Below are positions 54,616-64,000 of a stretch of DNA of 64,000 bases, one piece after another; position 1 is the stretch's first letter, and each line of letters begins with the position of its first letter. Origin of the DNA: Enterobacter oligotrophicus (GTDB lineage Bacteria; Pseudomonadota; Gammaproteobacteria; Enterobacterales; Enterobacteriaceae); NCBI RefSeq assembly GCF_009176645.1, contig NZ_AP019007.1:1550001-1614000 (forward strand), in the 5' to 3' direction. The translations under genes and the position numbers were made by a program. The notes under the pieces are model-generated. The model saw only the letters and a program-made list of their open reading frames with translations, did not search any database and was not told the DNA's origin.

Positions 54616-55848
54616 TCAGTAAAGCAGACGCGCGCGAATCGTCCCTGGAATGGCCTTCATGCTCAGCAGCGCTTTATCAGCAACATCGTCATCCGCTTCA
54701 ATATCAATAACTACATAACCCATCTGAGAGTTCGTCTGCAGATACTGTGCCGCGATGTTAACGCCCTGCTCGGCAAAGATTTGGTTAATGGCAGTCAGCA
54801 CGCCCGGACGGTTTTCATGGATGTGCAGCAGACGACGGCCGCCATGCAGCGGCAGGGAAACTTCCGGGAAGTTCACCGCAGAAAGCGTAGACCCATTGTC
54901 GGAGTATTTCGTCAGCTTGCCCGCCACTTCCAGGCCGATGTTCTCTTGCGCTTCCTGCGTCGAACCGCCGATGTGCGGCGTCAGGATCACGTTATCGAAC
55001 TCGCACAGCGGAGAGTTAAACGGATCGCTGTTGGTAGCCGGTTCCGTCGGGAAGACGTCAATGGCCGCGCCTGCCAGATGCTTGCGCTTCAGGGCATCGC
55101 ACAGCGCTGGGATATCAACAACCGTGCCGCGTGCCGCGTTGATCAGCAGTGAACCCGGCTTCATCAGCGCCAGCTCTTCCGCACCCATCATGTTTTTGGT
55201 GGAGGCATTTTCCGGCACATGCAGGCTCACCACATCGCTCATGTTCAGCAGATCGGACAAATGCTGAACCTGCGTGGCATTACCCAGCGGCAGTTTACTT
55301 TCAATGTCATAGAAGTAGACATGCATCCCCAGGGACTCAGCCAGAATACCCAGCTGCGTACCGATATGACCGTAACCGATAATCCCCAGTTTTTTGCCAC
55401 GCGCTTCAAAGGAGCCGGACGCCAGCTTGTTCCACACGCCGCGGTGCGCTTTGGCATTCGCTTCTGGAATGCCGCGCAGCAACAGGAGTAGTTCGCCAAT
55501 CACTAACTCCGCCACGGAACGGGTGTTGGAGAATGGGGCGTTAAAGACGGGAATACCGCGTTTCGCGGCTGCATTCAGATCGACCTGGTTAGTACCGATG
55601 CAGAAACAGCCAATCGCCACCAGTTTTTCCGCAGCAGCAATAACATCTTCAGTCAGGTGAGTACGGGATCGCAGGCCAATGAAGTGGGCATCACGAATAG
55701 ACGCTTTCAGCTCTTCAGTATCGAGCGCGCCTTTGTGAAATTCGATGTTGGTGTAACCTGCCGCACGAAGGCTATCGAGTGCTTTCTGATGCACACCTTC
55801 AACCAGCAGGAATTTAATCTTGTCTTTCTCCAGTGATACCTTTGCCAT
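54616..55848 (-). CDS. serA: D-3-phosphoglycerate dehydrogenase
   Basis: This 410-aa enzyme, as in E. coli, makes the first committed step of serine biosynthesis and is feedback inhibited by serine. The NAD loop is in LGIIGYGHIGTQLG (~155-168), the catalytic His in LTPHIGGST, and the C-terminal ACT domain (~335-410, LHIHENRPGVLTAINQIF) binds serine. The 266-bp gap to rpiA contains its promoter; Lrp control is known in E. coli, but no site is called here. Confidence 0.97.
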   Translation of the reverse strand: MAKVSLEKDKIKFLLVEGVHQKALDSLRAAGYTNIEFHKGALDTEELKASIRDAHFIGLRSRTHLTEDVIAAAEKLVAIGCFCIGTNQVDLNAAAKRGIPVFNAPFSNTRSVAELVIGELLLLLRGIPEANAKAHRGVWNKLASGSFEARGKKLGIIGYGHIGTQLGILAESLGMHVYFYDIESKLPLGNATQVQHLSDLLNMSDVVSLHVPENASTKNMMGAEELALMKPGSLLINAARGTVVDIPALCDALKRKHLAGAAIDVFPTEPATNSDPFNSPLCEFDNVILTPHIGGSTQEAQENIGLEVAGKLTKYSDNGSTLSAVNFPEVSLPLHGGRRLLHIHENRPGVLTAINQIFAEQGVNIAAQYLQTNSQMGYVVIDIEADDDVADKALLSMKAIPGTIRARLLY

Positions 55849-56090
55849 TTACCCGACCCTGTTTTTGTCTGAACTGATGTTGTGCTGGATTTAAATCCGC
55901 TGTAGCCAACATATCAAAAAAAACTATTGCAGCAATATGAACGTTTGCGTCGGCACTCTGAAGAAAAGTCATACAGGGCAAAATGGCAGAGGAAAATGCT
56001 ATGGAAATTTACAAACATGGCAGGATCGGCAAAAGAGGCGTAAAAACGTGACACAAGTCACCGAATTTAGCTTTTCAAAAATTTTTTAGC

Positions 56091-56108
56091 GGGGGGAGGA
56101 CTCCCCCC
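56091..56108 (-). terminator. Hairpin after rpiA
   Basis: GGGGGGAG/CTCCCCCC pairs with a 2-nt loop just after the rpiA stop. On minus it is followed by an A-run then five T, so it is an imperfect terminator. Confidence 0.55.
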
Positions 56109-56114
56109 GTCAGA

Positions 56115-56774
56115 TCATTTCACGATGGTTTTCACGCCGTCAGCCGTGCCGATCAGCGCCACATCCGCGCCACGGTTGGCAAATAACCCTACGGTCACTA
56201 CGCCCGGAATGCCATTGATGGCATTCTCCAGCGCAACGGCGTCGAGAATTTCCAGGCCGTGAACGTCGAGGATCACGTTGCCGTTGTCGGTCACCACGCC
56301 CTGACGATATTCCGGACGACCACCCAGCTTCACCAGTTGACGGGCAACAGCGCTACGCGCCATTGGGATCACTTCGACCGGCAGCGGGAAGTTACCCAGG
56401 ATATCTACCTGCTTGGAAGCATCCGCGATGCAGATGAATTTGTCCGCCACAGAAGCAATGATCTTTTCACGTGTCAGTGCGGCACCGCCGCCCTTGATCA
56501 TCTGCATATGGCCGTTGATCTCATCCGCGCCATCAACATAAATGCCGAGACGGTCCACTTCATTCAGATCGAAAACGGTAATGCCAAGGCTTTTCAGCTT
56601 TTCCGTGGAAGCATCAGAGCTGGAGACCGCGCCCTCGATCTGCCCTTTCATTGTGCCCAAAGCATCGATAAAGTGTGCCGCCGTCGACCCCGTGCCAACA
56701 CCGACAATCGTGCCCGGTTGCACGTACTGGAGAGCGGCCCATCCTACTGCTTTTTTCAGTTCATCCTGCGTCAT
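56115..56774 (-). CDS. rpiA: Ribose-5-phosphate isomerase A
   Basis: This 219-aa enzyme, as in E. coli, interconverts ribose-5- and ribulose-5-phosphate. The active site motifs are GTGSTAAHF (~27-35), DGADEI (~81-86) and [12 protein letters not shown] (~94-105), the last with the catalytic Glu. Divergent from argP; a perfect -10 lies upstream. Confidence 0.97.
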   Translation of the reverse strand: MTQDELKKAVGWAALQYVQPGTIVGVGTGSTAAHFIDALGTMKGQIEGAVSSSDASTEKLKSLGITVFDLNEVDRLGIYVDGADEINGHMQMIKGGGAALTREKIIASVADKFICIADASKQVDILGNFPLPVEVIPMARSAVARQLVKLGGRPEYRQGVVTDNGNVILDVHGLEILDAVALENAINGIPGVVTVGLFANRGADVALIGTADGVKTIVK

Positions 56775-56809
56775 GATCGTTTTGCCTGTGGTGTGAAAAC
56801 TCAGGGCGC

Positions 56810-56815
56810 ATTATA
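56810..56815 (-). promoter_or_regulatory. rpiA -10 element
   Basis: A consensus TATAAT on the minus strand lies 36 bp upstream of rpiA. No convincing -35 is seen at 17 nt. Confidence 0.45.
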
Positions 56816-56901
56816 GAACACGTCGGTTGGATTTCGTCTGCCACGAAGGGAAAATTGTGTCATAGTGCAGAATAAGCAAAATTAAGGAGTCAGCCAGAGC
56901 A

Positions 56902-57795
56902 ATGAAACGTCCGGACTACAGAACACTACAGGCACTTGATGCGGTTATCCGTGAACGCGGTTTTGAGCGCGCGGCGCAGAAGTTGTGCATCACGCAGTCC
57001 GCCGTGTCACAACGTATCAAACAGCTTGAAAACATGTTCGGGCAGCCGCTGCTGGTACGTACCGTACCACCCCGTCCAACGGAGCAAGGGCAAAAACTGC
57101 TGGCCCTGTTGCGTCAGGTTGAACTGCTGGAAGACGAGTGGCTGGGTGACGAACAGACTGGCTCCACGCCGCTGCTGCTCTCACTCGCGGTGAACGCCGA
57201 CAGCCTGGCAACCTGGCTGCTGCCAGCCCTTGCGCCAGTGCTGGCGGATTCCCCTATCCGCCTGAATTTGCAGGTTGAAGATGAAACCCGCACTCAGGAG
57301 CGCCTGCGCCGTGGGGAAGTGGTCGGGGCGGTGAGTATTCAGCCTCAGGCACTGCCAAGCTGTCTGGTGGATCAACTGGGCGCGCTGGATTACCTGTTTG
57401 TCGGCTCAAAAGCCTTCGCTGAGCGCTACTTCCCGAATGGCGTTACCCGTTCCGCGCTGCTTAAGGCCCCTGCAGTCGCCTTCGACCATCTGGACGATAT
57501 GCATCAGGCGTTTTTGCAACAAAACTTTGACCTGCCACCGGGCAGCGTGCCGTGCCATATCGTGAATTCGTCCGAAGCCTTCGTGCAGCTTGCGCGTCAG
57601 GGAACCACCTGCTGCATGATCCCGCATCTGCAGATTGAGAAAGAGTTGAAAAGCGGCGAGCTGATTGATTTGACGCCGGGGCTGTATCAGCGCCGGATGC
57701 TCTACTGGCACCGTTTTGCGCCGGAAAGCCGCATGATGCGCAACGTCACCGACGCGCTGCTGGCATTTGGGCATAAGGTGTTGAGACAGGACTAA
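56902..57795 (+). CDS. argP: LysR-type regulator ArgP (IciA)
   Basis: This 297-aa protein, as in E. coli, has an N-terminal helix-turn-helix (~1-60, [21 protein letters not shown]) and a C-terminal effector domain. It activates argO with arginine and represses with lysine; argO lies less than 1 kb away at 58660-59295, as in E. coli. AAGGAGT precedes the ATG. Confidence 0.96.
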   Translation: MKRPDYRTLQALDAVIRERGFERAAQKLCITQSAVSQRIKQLENMFGQPLLVRTVPPRPTEQGQKLLALLRQVELLEDEWLGDEQTGSTPLLLSLAVNADSLATWLLPALAPVLADSPIRLNLQVEDETRTQERLRRGEVVGAVSIQPQALPSCLVDQLGALDYLFVGSKAFAERYFPNGVTRSALLKAPAVAFDHLDDMHQAFLQQNFDLPPGSVPCHIVNSSEAFVQLARQGTTCCMIPHLQIEKELKSGELIDLTPGLYQRRMLYWHRFAPESRMMRNVTDALLAFGHKVLRQD

Positions 57796-57802
57796 AAAAT
57801 AA

Positions 57803-57830
57803 GCCGGGAGGCGGCTTCGCCTTACCCGGC
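57803..57830. repeat. REP palindrome
   Basis: A single REP unit lies between convergent argP and yggE. Confidence 0.75.
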
Positions 57831-57836
57831 CAACGA

Positions 57837-58568
57837 TTATTGCGCGGTTTTTTGCTGTTCTGCGGCAGGTTCCAGCTGGAAAACCACATCAACCTGATCG
57901 TCGAACTGGATGGTTGGCTGCTCATAGGTTTCCTGAGCAGAAACCGGCGCGGCATCGGCCTTCATCATCCGTACCATCGGGCTTGGCTGGTAGTTAGAGA
58001 CGTGGTAACGCACGCTGTACACCGGGCCAAGTTTGCTGTTGAAGCCGGACGCCAGCTGCTGCGCCTGATGAACTGCATCATCAATTGCCGCTTTACGCGC
58101 TTCGTCTTTGTATTTCTCCGGTTGCGCAACGCCCAGTGAAACGGAACGAATTTCGTTCAGCCCCGCTTTTAAGGCACCGTCCAACAGCGAGTTCAGCTTA
58201 TCAAGCTGGCGCACGGTCACTTCCACGGTACGCACGGCGCGATAACCTTTCAGAATGCTTTTGCCGTTCTGGTAGTCATAATCCGGTTGGGTACGCAGGT
58301 TTGCGGAGTTGATATCCTTTTTGCCTACGCCATTTTGCTCAAGGAAAGAGAGGTATTGCGCAACACGATCGTCCGCCTGCTTTTTGGCGGATGCGGCATC
58401 TTTCGCCGCCACGTTCACTTCAATTGCCAGCGTTGCAACATCCGGTACTGCATCCACGCTTGCGGTGCCTGAAGTGACGATGTGCGGGCCGTTTGGCAGT
58501 TCATTCGCCTGCACCGACACCGCACCCAAACTCACTAATGCCGCCAGGGCTATCACGTTAAACTTCAC
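57837..58568 (-). CDS. yggE: YggE, periplasmic SIMPL-domain protein
   Basis: This 243-aa protein has a signal peptide (residues 1-21, ending Val-Gln-Ala) and the SIMPL/DUF541 domain (~28-225) with the GYRAVRTVEVTVRQL and SPMVRMMKADA segments. E. coli YggE lowers oxidative damage; mechanism unknown. I chose GTG 58568 (Met-Lys-Phe-Asn) because GGAGG is 7 nt upstream; the ATG two codons earlier is only 1 nt from that site. Confidence 0.93.
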   Translation of the reverse strand: MKFNVIALAALVSLGAVSVQANELPNGPHIVTSGTASVDAVPDVATLAIEVNVAAKDAASAKKQADDRVAQYLSFLEQNGVGKKDINSANLRTQPDYDYQNGKSILKGYRAVRTVEVTVRQLDKLNSLLDGALKAGLNEIRSVSLGVAQPEKYKDEARKAAIDDAVHQAQQLASGFNSKLGPVYSVRYHVSNYQPSPMVRMMKADAAPVSAQETYEQPTIQFDDQVDVVFQLEPAAEQQKTAQ

Positions 58569-58659
58569 TGTCATTCCTCCATGTTGCGAAGAGTGCCCAA
58601 CAACAGGGCGCATGCCAGCAAGCATAGCGAGTCTGGTTCAGTTGTCCATAAGACAACGC

Positions 58660-59295
58660 TTAGTTGAATAATCCCTGCACGTGATGAACGCCCTCTTTCG
58701 CCAGCTGGAAAGCGATAAACCACATCACCAGACCCACCAGCGTATTAATGATGCGCTGGGCTTTGGCCGTGCGCAGCCGCGGTGCCAGCCACGCGGCAAG
58801 AATAGCGAGACCAAAGAACCAGAGGAAAGAAGCACTGACCGTCCCAAGCGCAAACCAGCGTTTCGGTTCAACATCAAGTTGTCCGCCCAGGCTGCCCAGC
58901 ACCACGAACGTGTCGAGATAGACGTGCGGGTTAAGCCAGGTGACGGCCAGCATGGTGACGATAATCTTCCAGCGCCCCTGCTTCATGACCTCGGCACTCG
59001 CCAGTTCGAGGTTACTGCTCATGGCTGTTTTCAGCGCACCAAACCCATACCACAAAAGGAACGCCACACCGCCCCACGTGACCAACGCCAGCAGCCAGGG
59101 AGATTGCATCAGCAGCGCGCTACCGCCAAAAATTCCGGCGCAGATCAGCAGCAGATCGCTCACCGCGCACAGCAGGGCAATCATCAGATGATACTGGCGG
59201 CGAATGCCCTGGTTCATCACGAACGCATTCTGCGGGCCAAGGGGAAGGATCATGGCTGCGCCTAACGCAAGCCCCTGAAAATAATAGGATAACAT
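58660..59295 (-). CDS. argO: L-arginine exporter ArgO
   Basis: This 211-aa LysE-family exporter, as in E. coli, has six hydrophobic segments. The family start ([23 protein letters not shown]) and NPHVYLDT motif are present. I chose ATG 59295 to match the E. coli N-terminus; the frame is open 18 codons further. Control by ArgP from the nearby argP gene is expected from E. coli. Confidence 0.96.
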   Translation of the reverse strand: MLSYYFQGLALGAAMILPLGPQNAFVMNQGIRRQYHLMIALLCAVSDLLLICAGIFGGSALLMQSPWLLALVTWGGVAFLLWYGFGALKTAMSSNLELASAEVMKQGRWKIIVTMLAVTWLNPHVYLDTFVVLGSLGGQLDVEPKRWFALGTVSASFLWFFGLAILAAWLAPRLRTAKAQRIINTLVGLVMWFIAFQLAKEGVHHVQGLFN

Positions 59296-59401
59296 GACAT
59301 AATTCTCACGCAGTTGTCTTTGGAGCAGACTATACTGCGGGAACACCATTAGAGGAAATGGATAATATTAATTGGGGATTAGCGTGGCTAATAAAAGAAA
59401 A

Positions 59402-59428
59402 GCCCGGTGGCGCTAGCGCTTACCGGGC
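59402..59428. repeat. REP palindrome
   Basis: A single REP unit lies between argO and mscS (both read leftward), just after the mscS stop. Confidence 0.8.
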
Positions 59429-59440
59429 CTGCGGGTGATC

Positions 59441-60295
59441 TTACTCTGCTTCTTTGACTTTTTTGACGTTTACGTCCATCTGCGGGTACGGGAAACTGAT
59501 GCCGTTGGCGTCAAACTCACGTTTGATGCGCTCCAGCACATCCCAGTAAACGTTTTGCAGATCGCTGCTCTTGCTCCAGATGCGGACCACAAAATTAATG
59601 GATGACGCACCCAGCTCGTTCAGACGCACGGTCTGCTCGCGATCTTTCAGAATACGATCGTCAGACGCAATGATATTGGTAATCAGCGATTTCACCTGAT
59701 CGATATCGGAATCGTATGCCACGCTGATAATCAGCTCATTACGACGCACCGGCTCGCGGGAGAAGTTAATGATGTTGCCTGCGATGATTTTGCCGTTCGG
59801 CACCACCACGATACGGCCATCAACGGTACGCAGAGTCGTTGAGAAAATCTGCACCTGCAGTACGGTTCCGGCAATACCACCCAGGTCAACGTATTCGCCG
59901 GAGCGGAACGGACGGAAGGTGACCAGCAGAACGCCAGCCGCCAGGTTCGAAAGCGAGCCCTGCAACGCCAGACCAATAGCCAGACCGGCGGCACCCAGAA
60001 CGGCGATCACCGAGGCAGTCTGCACACCCACGCGACCCAGCGCGGCAATTAACGTAAAGGCGATAATGCCATAACGTACCAGTGCGGAGAGGAAGTCTGC
60101 GACCGTCGCATCGATATGTCGTGCAACCATTACACGATTAACGGCATTAGAGACAATACGCGCCACAATCATCCCGACGATGATGATGGCAATTGCCGCG
60201 ACGATGTTCACGGCATAGCTCAACAGCAGAGCCTGGTTACGCACCAGCCAGGTCCCGGCATTATTGATGCTGTCTACAACATCGAGTTGTTCCAT
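59441..60295 (-). CDS. mscS: Small-conductance mechanosensitive channel MscS
   Basis: This 284-aa channel (E. coli 286) opens on osmotic downshock. Three N-terminal helices include the pore helix TM3 with its Gly/Ala packing ([29 protein letters not shown] region, ~93-121). Next come the beta domain and the C-terminal cytoplasmic cage ending VDVNKVKE-like ([12 protein letters not shown] region seen at the end). Downstream of fbaA with its own terminator between. Confidence 0.96.
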   Translation of the reverse strand: MEQLDVVDSINNAGTWLVRNQALLLSYAVNIVAAIAIIIVGMIVARIVSNAVNRVMVARHIDATVADFLSALVRYGIIAFTLIAALGRVGVQTASVIAVLGAAGLAIGLALQGSLSNLAAGVLLVTFRPFRSGEYVDLGGIAGTVLQVQIFSTTLRTVDGRIVVVPNGKIIAGNIINFSREPVRRNELIISVAYDSDIDQVKSLITNIIASDDRILKDREQTVRLNELGASSINFVVRIWSKSSDLQNVYWDVLERIKREFDANGISFPYPQMDVNVKKVKEAE

Positions 60296-60431
60296 TTATT
60301 CTTCCTTTTGTTAAACCCAAACATTAAATCCATCCCCCGTGGAGACAGGCAGGTCAGTAAAGGGTAAACAAAAAGCACACAATTTGCCAAACAGATCACA
60401 AAAACTGTCATGACAGGGTGTTGAAAAATCA

Positions 60432-60458
60432 TAAAAAAGGCCCGCGTTTGCGGGCCTT
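60432..60458 (-). terminator. Terminator after fbaA
   Basis: On minus the stem GGCCCGC/GCGGGCC with a 4-nt loop is followed by a T-run. Confidence 0.85.
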
Positions 60459-60480
60459 CTGTTGCTGTCAGCAGCTCAAA

Positions 60481-61560
60481 TTACAGAACGTCGATTGCGT
60501 TCAGTTCTTTGAAAGCCTGCTCCAGACGGGTCACCATGGATGTCTGCGCTGCGCGCAGCCATACGCGTGGATCGTAGTATTTCTTGTTCGGCTGGTCTTC
60601 GCCTTTCGGGTTGCCCAGCTGGCCCTGCAGGTACGCTTCGTTAGCTTTGTAGTACTGCAGGATACCGTCCCAGGTCGCCCATTGGGTGTCGGTATCGATG
60701 TTCATTTTTACTACGCCGTAGCTTACGGAGTCTTTGATTTCCTGAGCAGAAGAACCGGAACCGCCGTGGAAGACGAAGTTCAGGCTGTTGTGCGGCAGGT
60801 TGTGTTTCTTGGAAACATATTCCTGAGAATCACGCAGGATAGTCGGGGTCAGAACCACGTTACCTGGTTTGTAAACGCCGTGTACGTTACCGAAGGACGC
60901 GGCAATGGTGAAGCGTGGGCTGATTTTGCTCAGCTCGGTGTACGCGTAATCAACGTCTTCTGGCTGGGTGTACAGAGCAGAAGCGTCCATGTGGCTGTTG
61001 TCCACGCCGTCTTCTTCGCCGCCGGTGCAACCCAGTTCGATTTCCAGGGTCATGTCCATTTTGGCCATGCGCGCCAGGTACTTAGAGCAGATTTCGATGT
61101 TTTCGTGCAGTGACTCTTCAGACAGGTCGATCATGTGAGAAGAGAACAGTGGCTTGCCGGTTGCTGCGAAGTGTTTTTCACCCGCGTCCAGCAGACCGTC
61201 GATCCACGGCAGCAGTTTCTTCGCGCAGTGGTCAGTGTGCAGGATAACTGGAACACCGTAGTGCTCAGCCATCTGGTGTACATGGTGCGCACCAGAGATC
61301 GCGCCCAGGATTGCAGCACCCTGAGGAACGTCAGTTTTCACGCCTTTACCCGCGATGAACGCAGCGCCGCCGTTAGAGAACTGAACGATAACTGGAGCTT
61401 TAACTTTGGCTGCAGTTTCCAGTACGGCGTTGATGGAGTCAGTACCCACGCAGTTAACTGCAGGCAGAGCAAAGTTGTTTTCTTTAGCTACCTGGAACAC
61501 TTTCTGTACGTCATCACCAGTGATAACGCCAGGTTTTACGAAATCAAAAATTTTAGACAT
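60481..61560 (-). CDS. fbaA: Fructose-bisphosphate aldolase, class II
   Basis: This 359-aa zinc aldolase of glycolysis has the zinc/catalytic motif in VILHTDHCAKK (Asp110, His111), the acidic LEIELGCTGGEEDG block and the C-terminal FHGGSGSS motif. It is last in the epd-pgk-fbaA operon, 92 nt after pgk. Confidence 0.98.
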   Translation of the reverse strand: MSKIFDFVKPGVITGDDVQKVFQVAKENNFALPAVNCVGTDSINAVLETAAKVKAPVIVQFSNGGAAFIAGKGVKTDVPQGAAILGAISGAHHVHQMAEHYGVPVILHTDHCAKKLLPWIDGLLDAGEKHFAATGKPLFSSHMIDLSEESLHENIEICSKYLARMAKMDMTLEIELGCTGGEEDGVDNSHMDASALYTQPEDVDYAYTELSKISPRFTIAASFGNVHGVYKPGNVVLTPTILRDSQEYVSKKHNLPHNSLNFVFHGGSGSSAQEIKDSVSYGVVKMNIDTDTQWATWDGILQYYKANEAYLQGQLGNPKGEDQPNKKYYDPRVWLRAAQTSMVTRLEQAFKELNAIDVL

Positions 61561-61652
61561 GTTGCTTAGTCCTGTATCTTCGGCCGTTAGAAAAGGTGCG
61601 TGCTCTTATAAGCGCGCTGAAAATGGGGCAGGTTTCCCTGCCCTTGAATGGC

Positions 61653-62816
61653 TTACTTCTTAGCGCGCTCTTCGAGCATTGCTACTGCTGGCAGGACTTT
61701 ACCTTCCACGAATTCGAGGAATGCGCCGCCACCAGTGGAGATGTAGGAGATCTTGTCAGCGATACCGAACAGATCGATAGCTGCCAGGGTGTCACCGCCG
61801 CCTGCGATAGAGAATGCTTCGCTGTCTGCGATAGCGTTAGCAACAATTTCAGTCCCTTTGCGGAAGTTCGGGAATTCGAACACGCCAACAGGACCGTTCC
61901 ACAGGATAGTTTTTGCGTTTTTCAGGATCTCAGCCAGTTTCTCTGCAGAAGCGTCGCCCAGGTCCAGGATCTGCTCTTCATCTTTGATGTCGTTAACAGA
62001 TTTCAGCGTTGCGGTCGCCGTTTCGGAGAACTCGGTCGCTACGCGAACGTCAGTTGGAACCGGGATATCGCAGGTGCTCAGCAGGCGTTTCGCTTCGTCA
62101 ACCAGGTCTGCTTCGTACAGAGATTTACCCACGTTGTGGCCTTGTGCAGCAACGAAGGTGTTCGCGATACCACCGCCAACGATCAGCTGGTCAGCGATTT
62201 TAGACAGAGAATCCAGAACGGTCAGTTTGGTGGACACTTTAGAACCACCAACGATAGCCACCATTGGACGAGCCGGTTCTTTCAGCGCTTTACCCAGTGC
62301 TTCCAGTTCGTCTGCCAGCAGAGGACCGGCACACGCAACGTCTGCAAATTTACCGATACCGTGGGTAGAGGCCTGTGCACGGTGAGCCGTACCGAATGCA
62401 TCCATCACGAACACGTCGCACAGTGCAGCGTATTTTTTAGACAGCGCTTCGTCGTCTTTCTTTTCGCCTTTGTTGAAGCGAACGTTTTCAAGCACAACCA
62501 GCTCACCGGCAGCGACTTCAACGCCATCCAGGTAATCTTTCACCAGGCGAACCGGGTTGGACAGTTTGTCTTTCAGGTAATTAACCACTGGCAGCAGAGA
62601 GAACTCTTCGTTGTACTCGCCTTCAGTTGGACGGCCCAGGTGGGAGGTTACCATCACTTTAGCGCCCTGCTTCAGAGCCAGTTCGATGGTTGGCAGAGAT
62701 GCACGGATACGCGCGTCGCTGGTCACTTTGCCATCTTTAACCGGTACGTTCAGATCAGCACGGATGAAAACGCGTTTACCAGCCAGATCCAGATCGGTCA
62801 TCTTAATTACAGACAT
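61653..62816 (-). CDS. pgk: Phosphoglycerate kinase
   Basis: This 387-aa, two-domain kinase makes ATP from 1,3-bisphosphoglycerate. The substrate motif [13 protein letters not shown] lies at the N-terminus, [10 protein letters not shown] follows, and the nucleotide-site GGGDTLAAI and [10 protein letters not shown] are near the C-terminus. It lies between epd (49-nt gap) and fbaA, the E. coli operon order. Confidence 0.98.
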   Translation of the reverse strand: MSVIKMTDLDLAGKRVFIRADLNVPVKDGKVTSDARIRASLPTIELALKQGAKVMVTSHLGRPTEGEYNEEFSLLPVVNYLKDKLSNPVRLVKDYLDGVEVAAGELVVLENVRFNKGEKKDDEALSKKYAALCDVFVMDAFGTAHRAQASTHGIGKFADVACAGPLLADELEALGKALKEPARPMVAIVGGSKVSTKLTVLDSLSKIADQLIVGGGIANTFVAAQGHNVGKSLYEADLVDEAKRLLSTCDIPVPTDVRVATEFSETATATLKSVNDIKDEEQILDLGDASAEKLAEILKNAKTILWNGPVGVFEFPNFRKGTEIVANAIADSEAFSIAGGGDTLAAIDLFGIADKISYISTGGGAFLEFVEGKVLPAVAMLEERAKK

Positions 62817-62865
62817 GGTGAATCCTCTCGTTGATTCTTAAAGTTTTGCAGACGCACAATGCGTC

Positions 62866-63885
62866 TTACCTGAAACCTTTCGCGGCCATTGCTAACGTGG
62901 TGTCGAGCATTCGGTTAGCAAAGCCCCATTCGTTATCACACCAGACCAGCGTCTTGATCAGGTGTGCGCCACTGACGCGCGTTTGTGTGCCATCCACGAT
63001 GGCGCTGTGCGGGTCGTGGTTAAAATCTACTGAGACCAACGGTAATTCCGTATAGTCAACTATACCATGAAATGCACCCTGTGCCGCTTTTTGCAGCAAC
63101 AGGTTGACTTCACAGGCTTTTACCGGTTTCTTCACCGTGACGCTGAGGTCGATTGCGGTGACGTTAATCGTCGGCACGCGCACGGCAATCGCTTCAAAAC
63201 GGTCATTAAACTGCGGGAAAATACGGGTGATCCCCGCCGCCAGTTTCGTATCCACCGGAATGATCGACTGGCTCGCCGCGCGAGTGCGTCGTAGATCCGG
63301 GTGGTAAGCGTCAATTACCTGCTGATCGTGCATGGCGGAGTGAATCGTAGTCACGGTGCCGGATTCAATGCCATACGCATCGTCTAACAGTTTGATGACC
63401 GGAATTATGCAGTTGGTGGTGCAGGAGGCGTTGGAGACAATGCGGTGTTCAGCTTGCAGCTCATGCTGGTTGACGCCAAAGACAACGGTGGCGTCGAGGT
63501 CGTGACTGCCGGGGTGGGAAAACAGGACTTTTTTCGCGCCAGCTGCCAGATGCGCTTCACCGTGTTCGCGGTTGCCGTATACGCCGGTACAGTCAAGCAC
63601 CACATCCACACCCAGTTCACGCCACGGTAGCGCGTCAAGGCTGCGTTCATGCAGCACGCGGATGGCATCGTCACCGACGAAAAGCTGTTCCCTTTCCTGG
63701 CGAACGTCCCAGGCAAAGCGGCCGTGGCTGGTGTCATATTTCAACAAATGCGCCATGCCCGCAGCATCCGCCAGTTCATTGATTGCCACCACGGTGATTT
63801 CCGCACGACGCCCGGATTCATATAAAGCACGAACCACGTTGCGCCCGATGCGACCGAAGCCATTAATCGCTACGCGTACGGTCAT
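62866..63885 (-). CDS. epd: Erythrose-4-phosphate dehydrogenase
   Basis: This 339-aa GAPDH-like enzyme oxidises erythrose-4-phosphate for pyridoxal phosphate synthesis. The NAD loop is [14 protein letters not shown] at 7-20, and the catalytic Cys155 is in [10 protein letters not shown]. It is near identical to E. coli Epd and first gene of the epd-pgk-fbaA operon. Confidence 0.97.
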   Translation of the reverse strand: MTVRVAINGFGRIGRNVVRALYESGRRAEITVVAINELADAAGMAHLLKYDTSHGRFAWDVRQEREQLFVGDDAIRVLHERSLDALPWRELGVDVVLDCTGVYGNREHGEAHLAAGAKKVLFSHPGSHDLDATVVFGVNQHELQAEHRIVSNASCTTNCIIPVIKLLDDAYGIESGTVTTIHSAMHDQQVIDAYHPDLRRTRAASQSIIPVDTKLAAGITRIFPQFNDRFEAIAVRVPTINVTAIDLSVTVKKPVKACEVNLLLQKAAQGAFHGIVDYTELPLVSVDFNHDPHSAIVDGTQTRVSGAHLIKTLVWCDNEWGFANRMLDTTLAMAAKGFR

Positions 63886-64000
63886 AGATCTCCTGCAAAG
63901 CTATCCCTGAGTTTGAGGTGGCTGAAAGAGTAATCCAGCGACGCCCGAAGGGGAATCCTTGCTGTCACAAACTGCGATTGATTGGTCAATTGTCGAACAT
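63886..64000. other. Upstream region of epd, no gene seen
   Basis: The last 115 bases should carry epd promoter elements. AGGAGATCT precedes the epd start. No clear promoter or operator could be named. Confidence 0.4.

Noticed and set aside
61596..62834. 412-codon plus-strand frame opposite pgk
   Set aside because: Antisense shadow of a highly biased, highly expressed gene.

Overview
The window is one continuous stretch of enterobacterial chromosome. From about 25.9 kb to the right end, gene content and order follow the Escherichia coli 62-66 min region closely: glyU-ygeR-idi-lysS-prfB-recJ-dsbC-xerD-fldB-cptA-sdhE-ygfZ-yqfA-bglA-ygfF-gcvPHT-ubiI-ubiH-pepP-ygfB-zapA-ssrS-fau-serA-rpiA-argP-yggE-argO-mscS-fbaA-pgk-epd. 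Proteins look closely related to, but not identical with, those of E. coli. Many REP/BIME palindromes are present. Together with the accessory genes (togMNAB, kdgM, scsABCD, a PACE transporter) this points to Enterobacteriaceae near Enterobacter/Lelliottia/Leclercia. I cannot fix the genus from sequence reading alone.

Region 1 (1-11.2 kb) is a pectin-fragment utilisation locus. It holds an oligogalacturonide ABC transporter (togM partial, togN, togA, togB), two paralogous oligogalacturonate lyases (ogl), the kduI-kduD pair for the 5-keto-4-deoxyuronate step, the KdgM-type outer-membrane porin, and the arabinose:H+ symporter araE. KdgR-like palindromes lie upstream of kduI, the second ogl and kdgM. 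araE has a promoter laid out like pBAD, with a CRP site and AraC half-sites. The genes together cover oligogalacturonide entry through the porin, ABC import, cleavage by Ogl and isomerisation/reduction by KduI/KduD, while AraE takes up the arabinose that pectin also releases.

Region 2 (11.2-25.9 kb) carries yqeF and yqeG with a LysR/PACE-efflux pair inserted between them. A block follows between yqeG and the tRNA-Gly gene glyU, the interval where E. coli carries the ETT2 secretion island. Here it holds a stress-type cassette: yjdJ, yjdI, yciG, yciF, a 67-aa membrane protein, yciE, a cyanide-insensitive-type cytochrome bd oxidase (cioAB), a TreS-like GH13 enzyme, a membrane-anchored SDR, a CinA-like protein, a DUF421 protein, an unknown membrane-anchored protein, ydeI and yghA. 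This is the least ordinary part of the window.

Region 3 (25.9-37 kb) is housekeeping: tRNA-Gly(CCC), ActS, Idi, LysS, RF2 with its programmed frameshift, RecJ, DsbC, XerD, FldB, CptA/SdhE, YgfZ and YqfA.

Region 4 (37-43.9 kb) has accessory genes among conserved ones: an RpiR-type regulator before bglA, where I know E. coli to carry yqfB, then scsABCD (periplasmic thiol/copper tolerance), then ygfF.

Region 5 (43.9-64 kb) is core metabolism: the glycine cleavage operon with PurR and putative GcvA sites, the ygfB-pepP-ubiH-ubiI operon, zapA-6S RNA-fau, serA, rpiA/argP, yggE, argO, mscS, and the epd-pgk-fbaA operon. No insertion sequences, CRISPR arrays, prophage or toxin-antitoxin genes were recognised.
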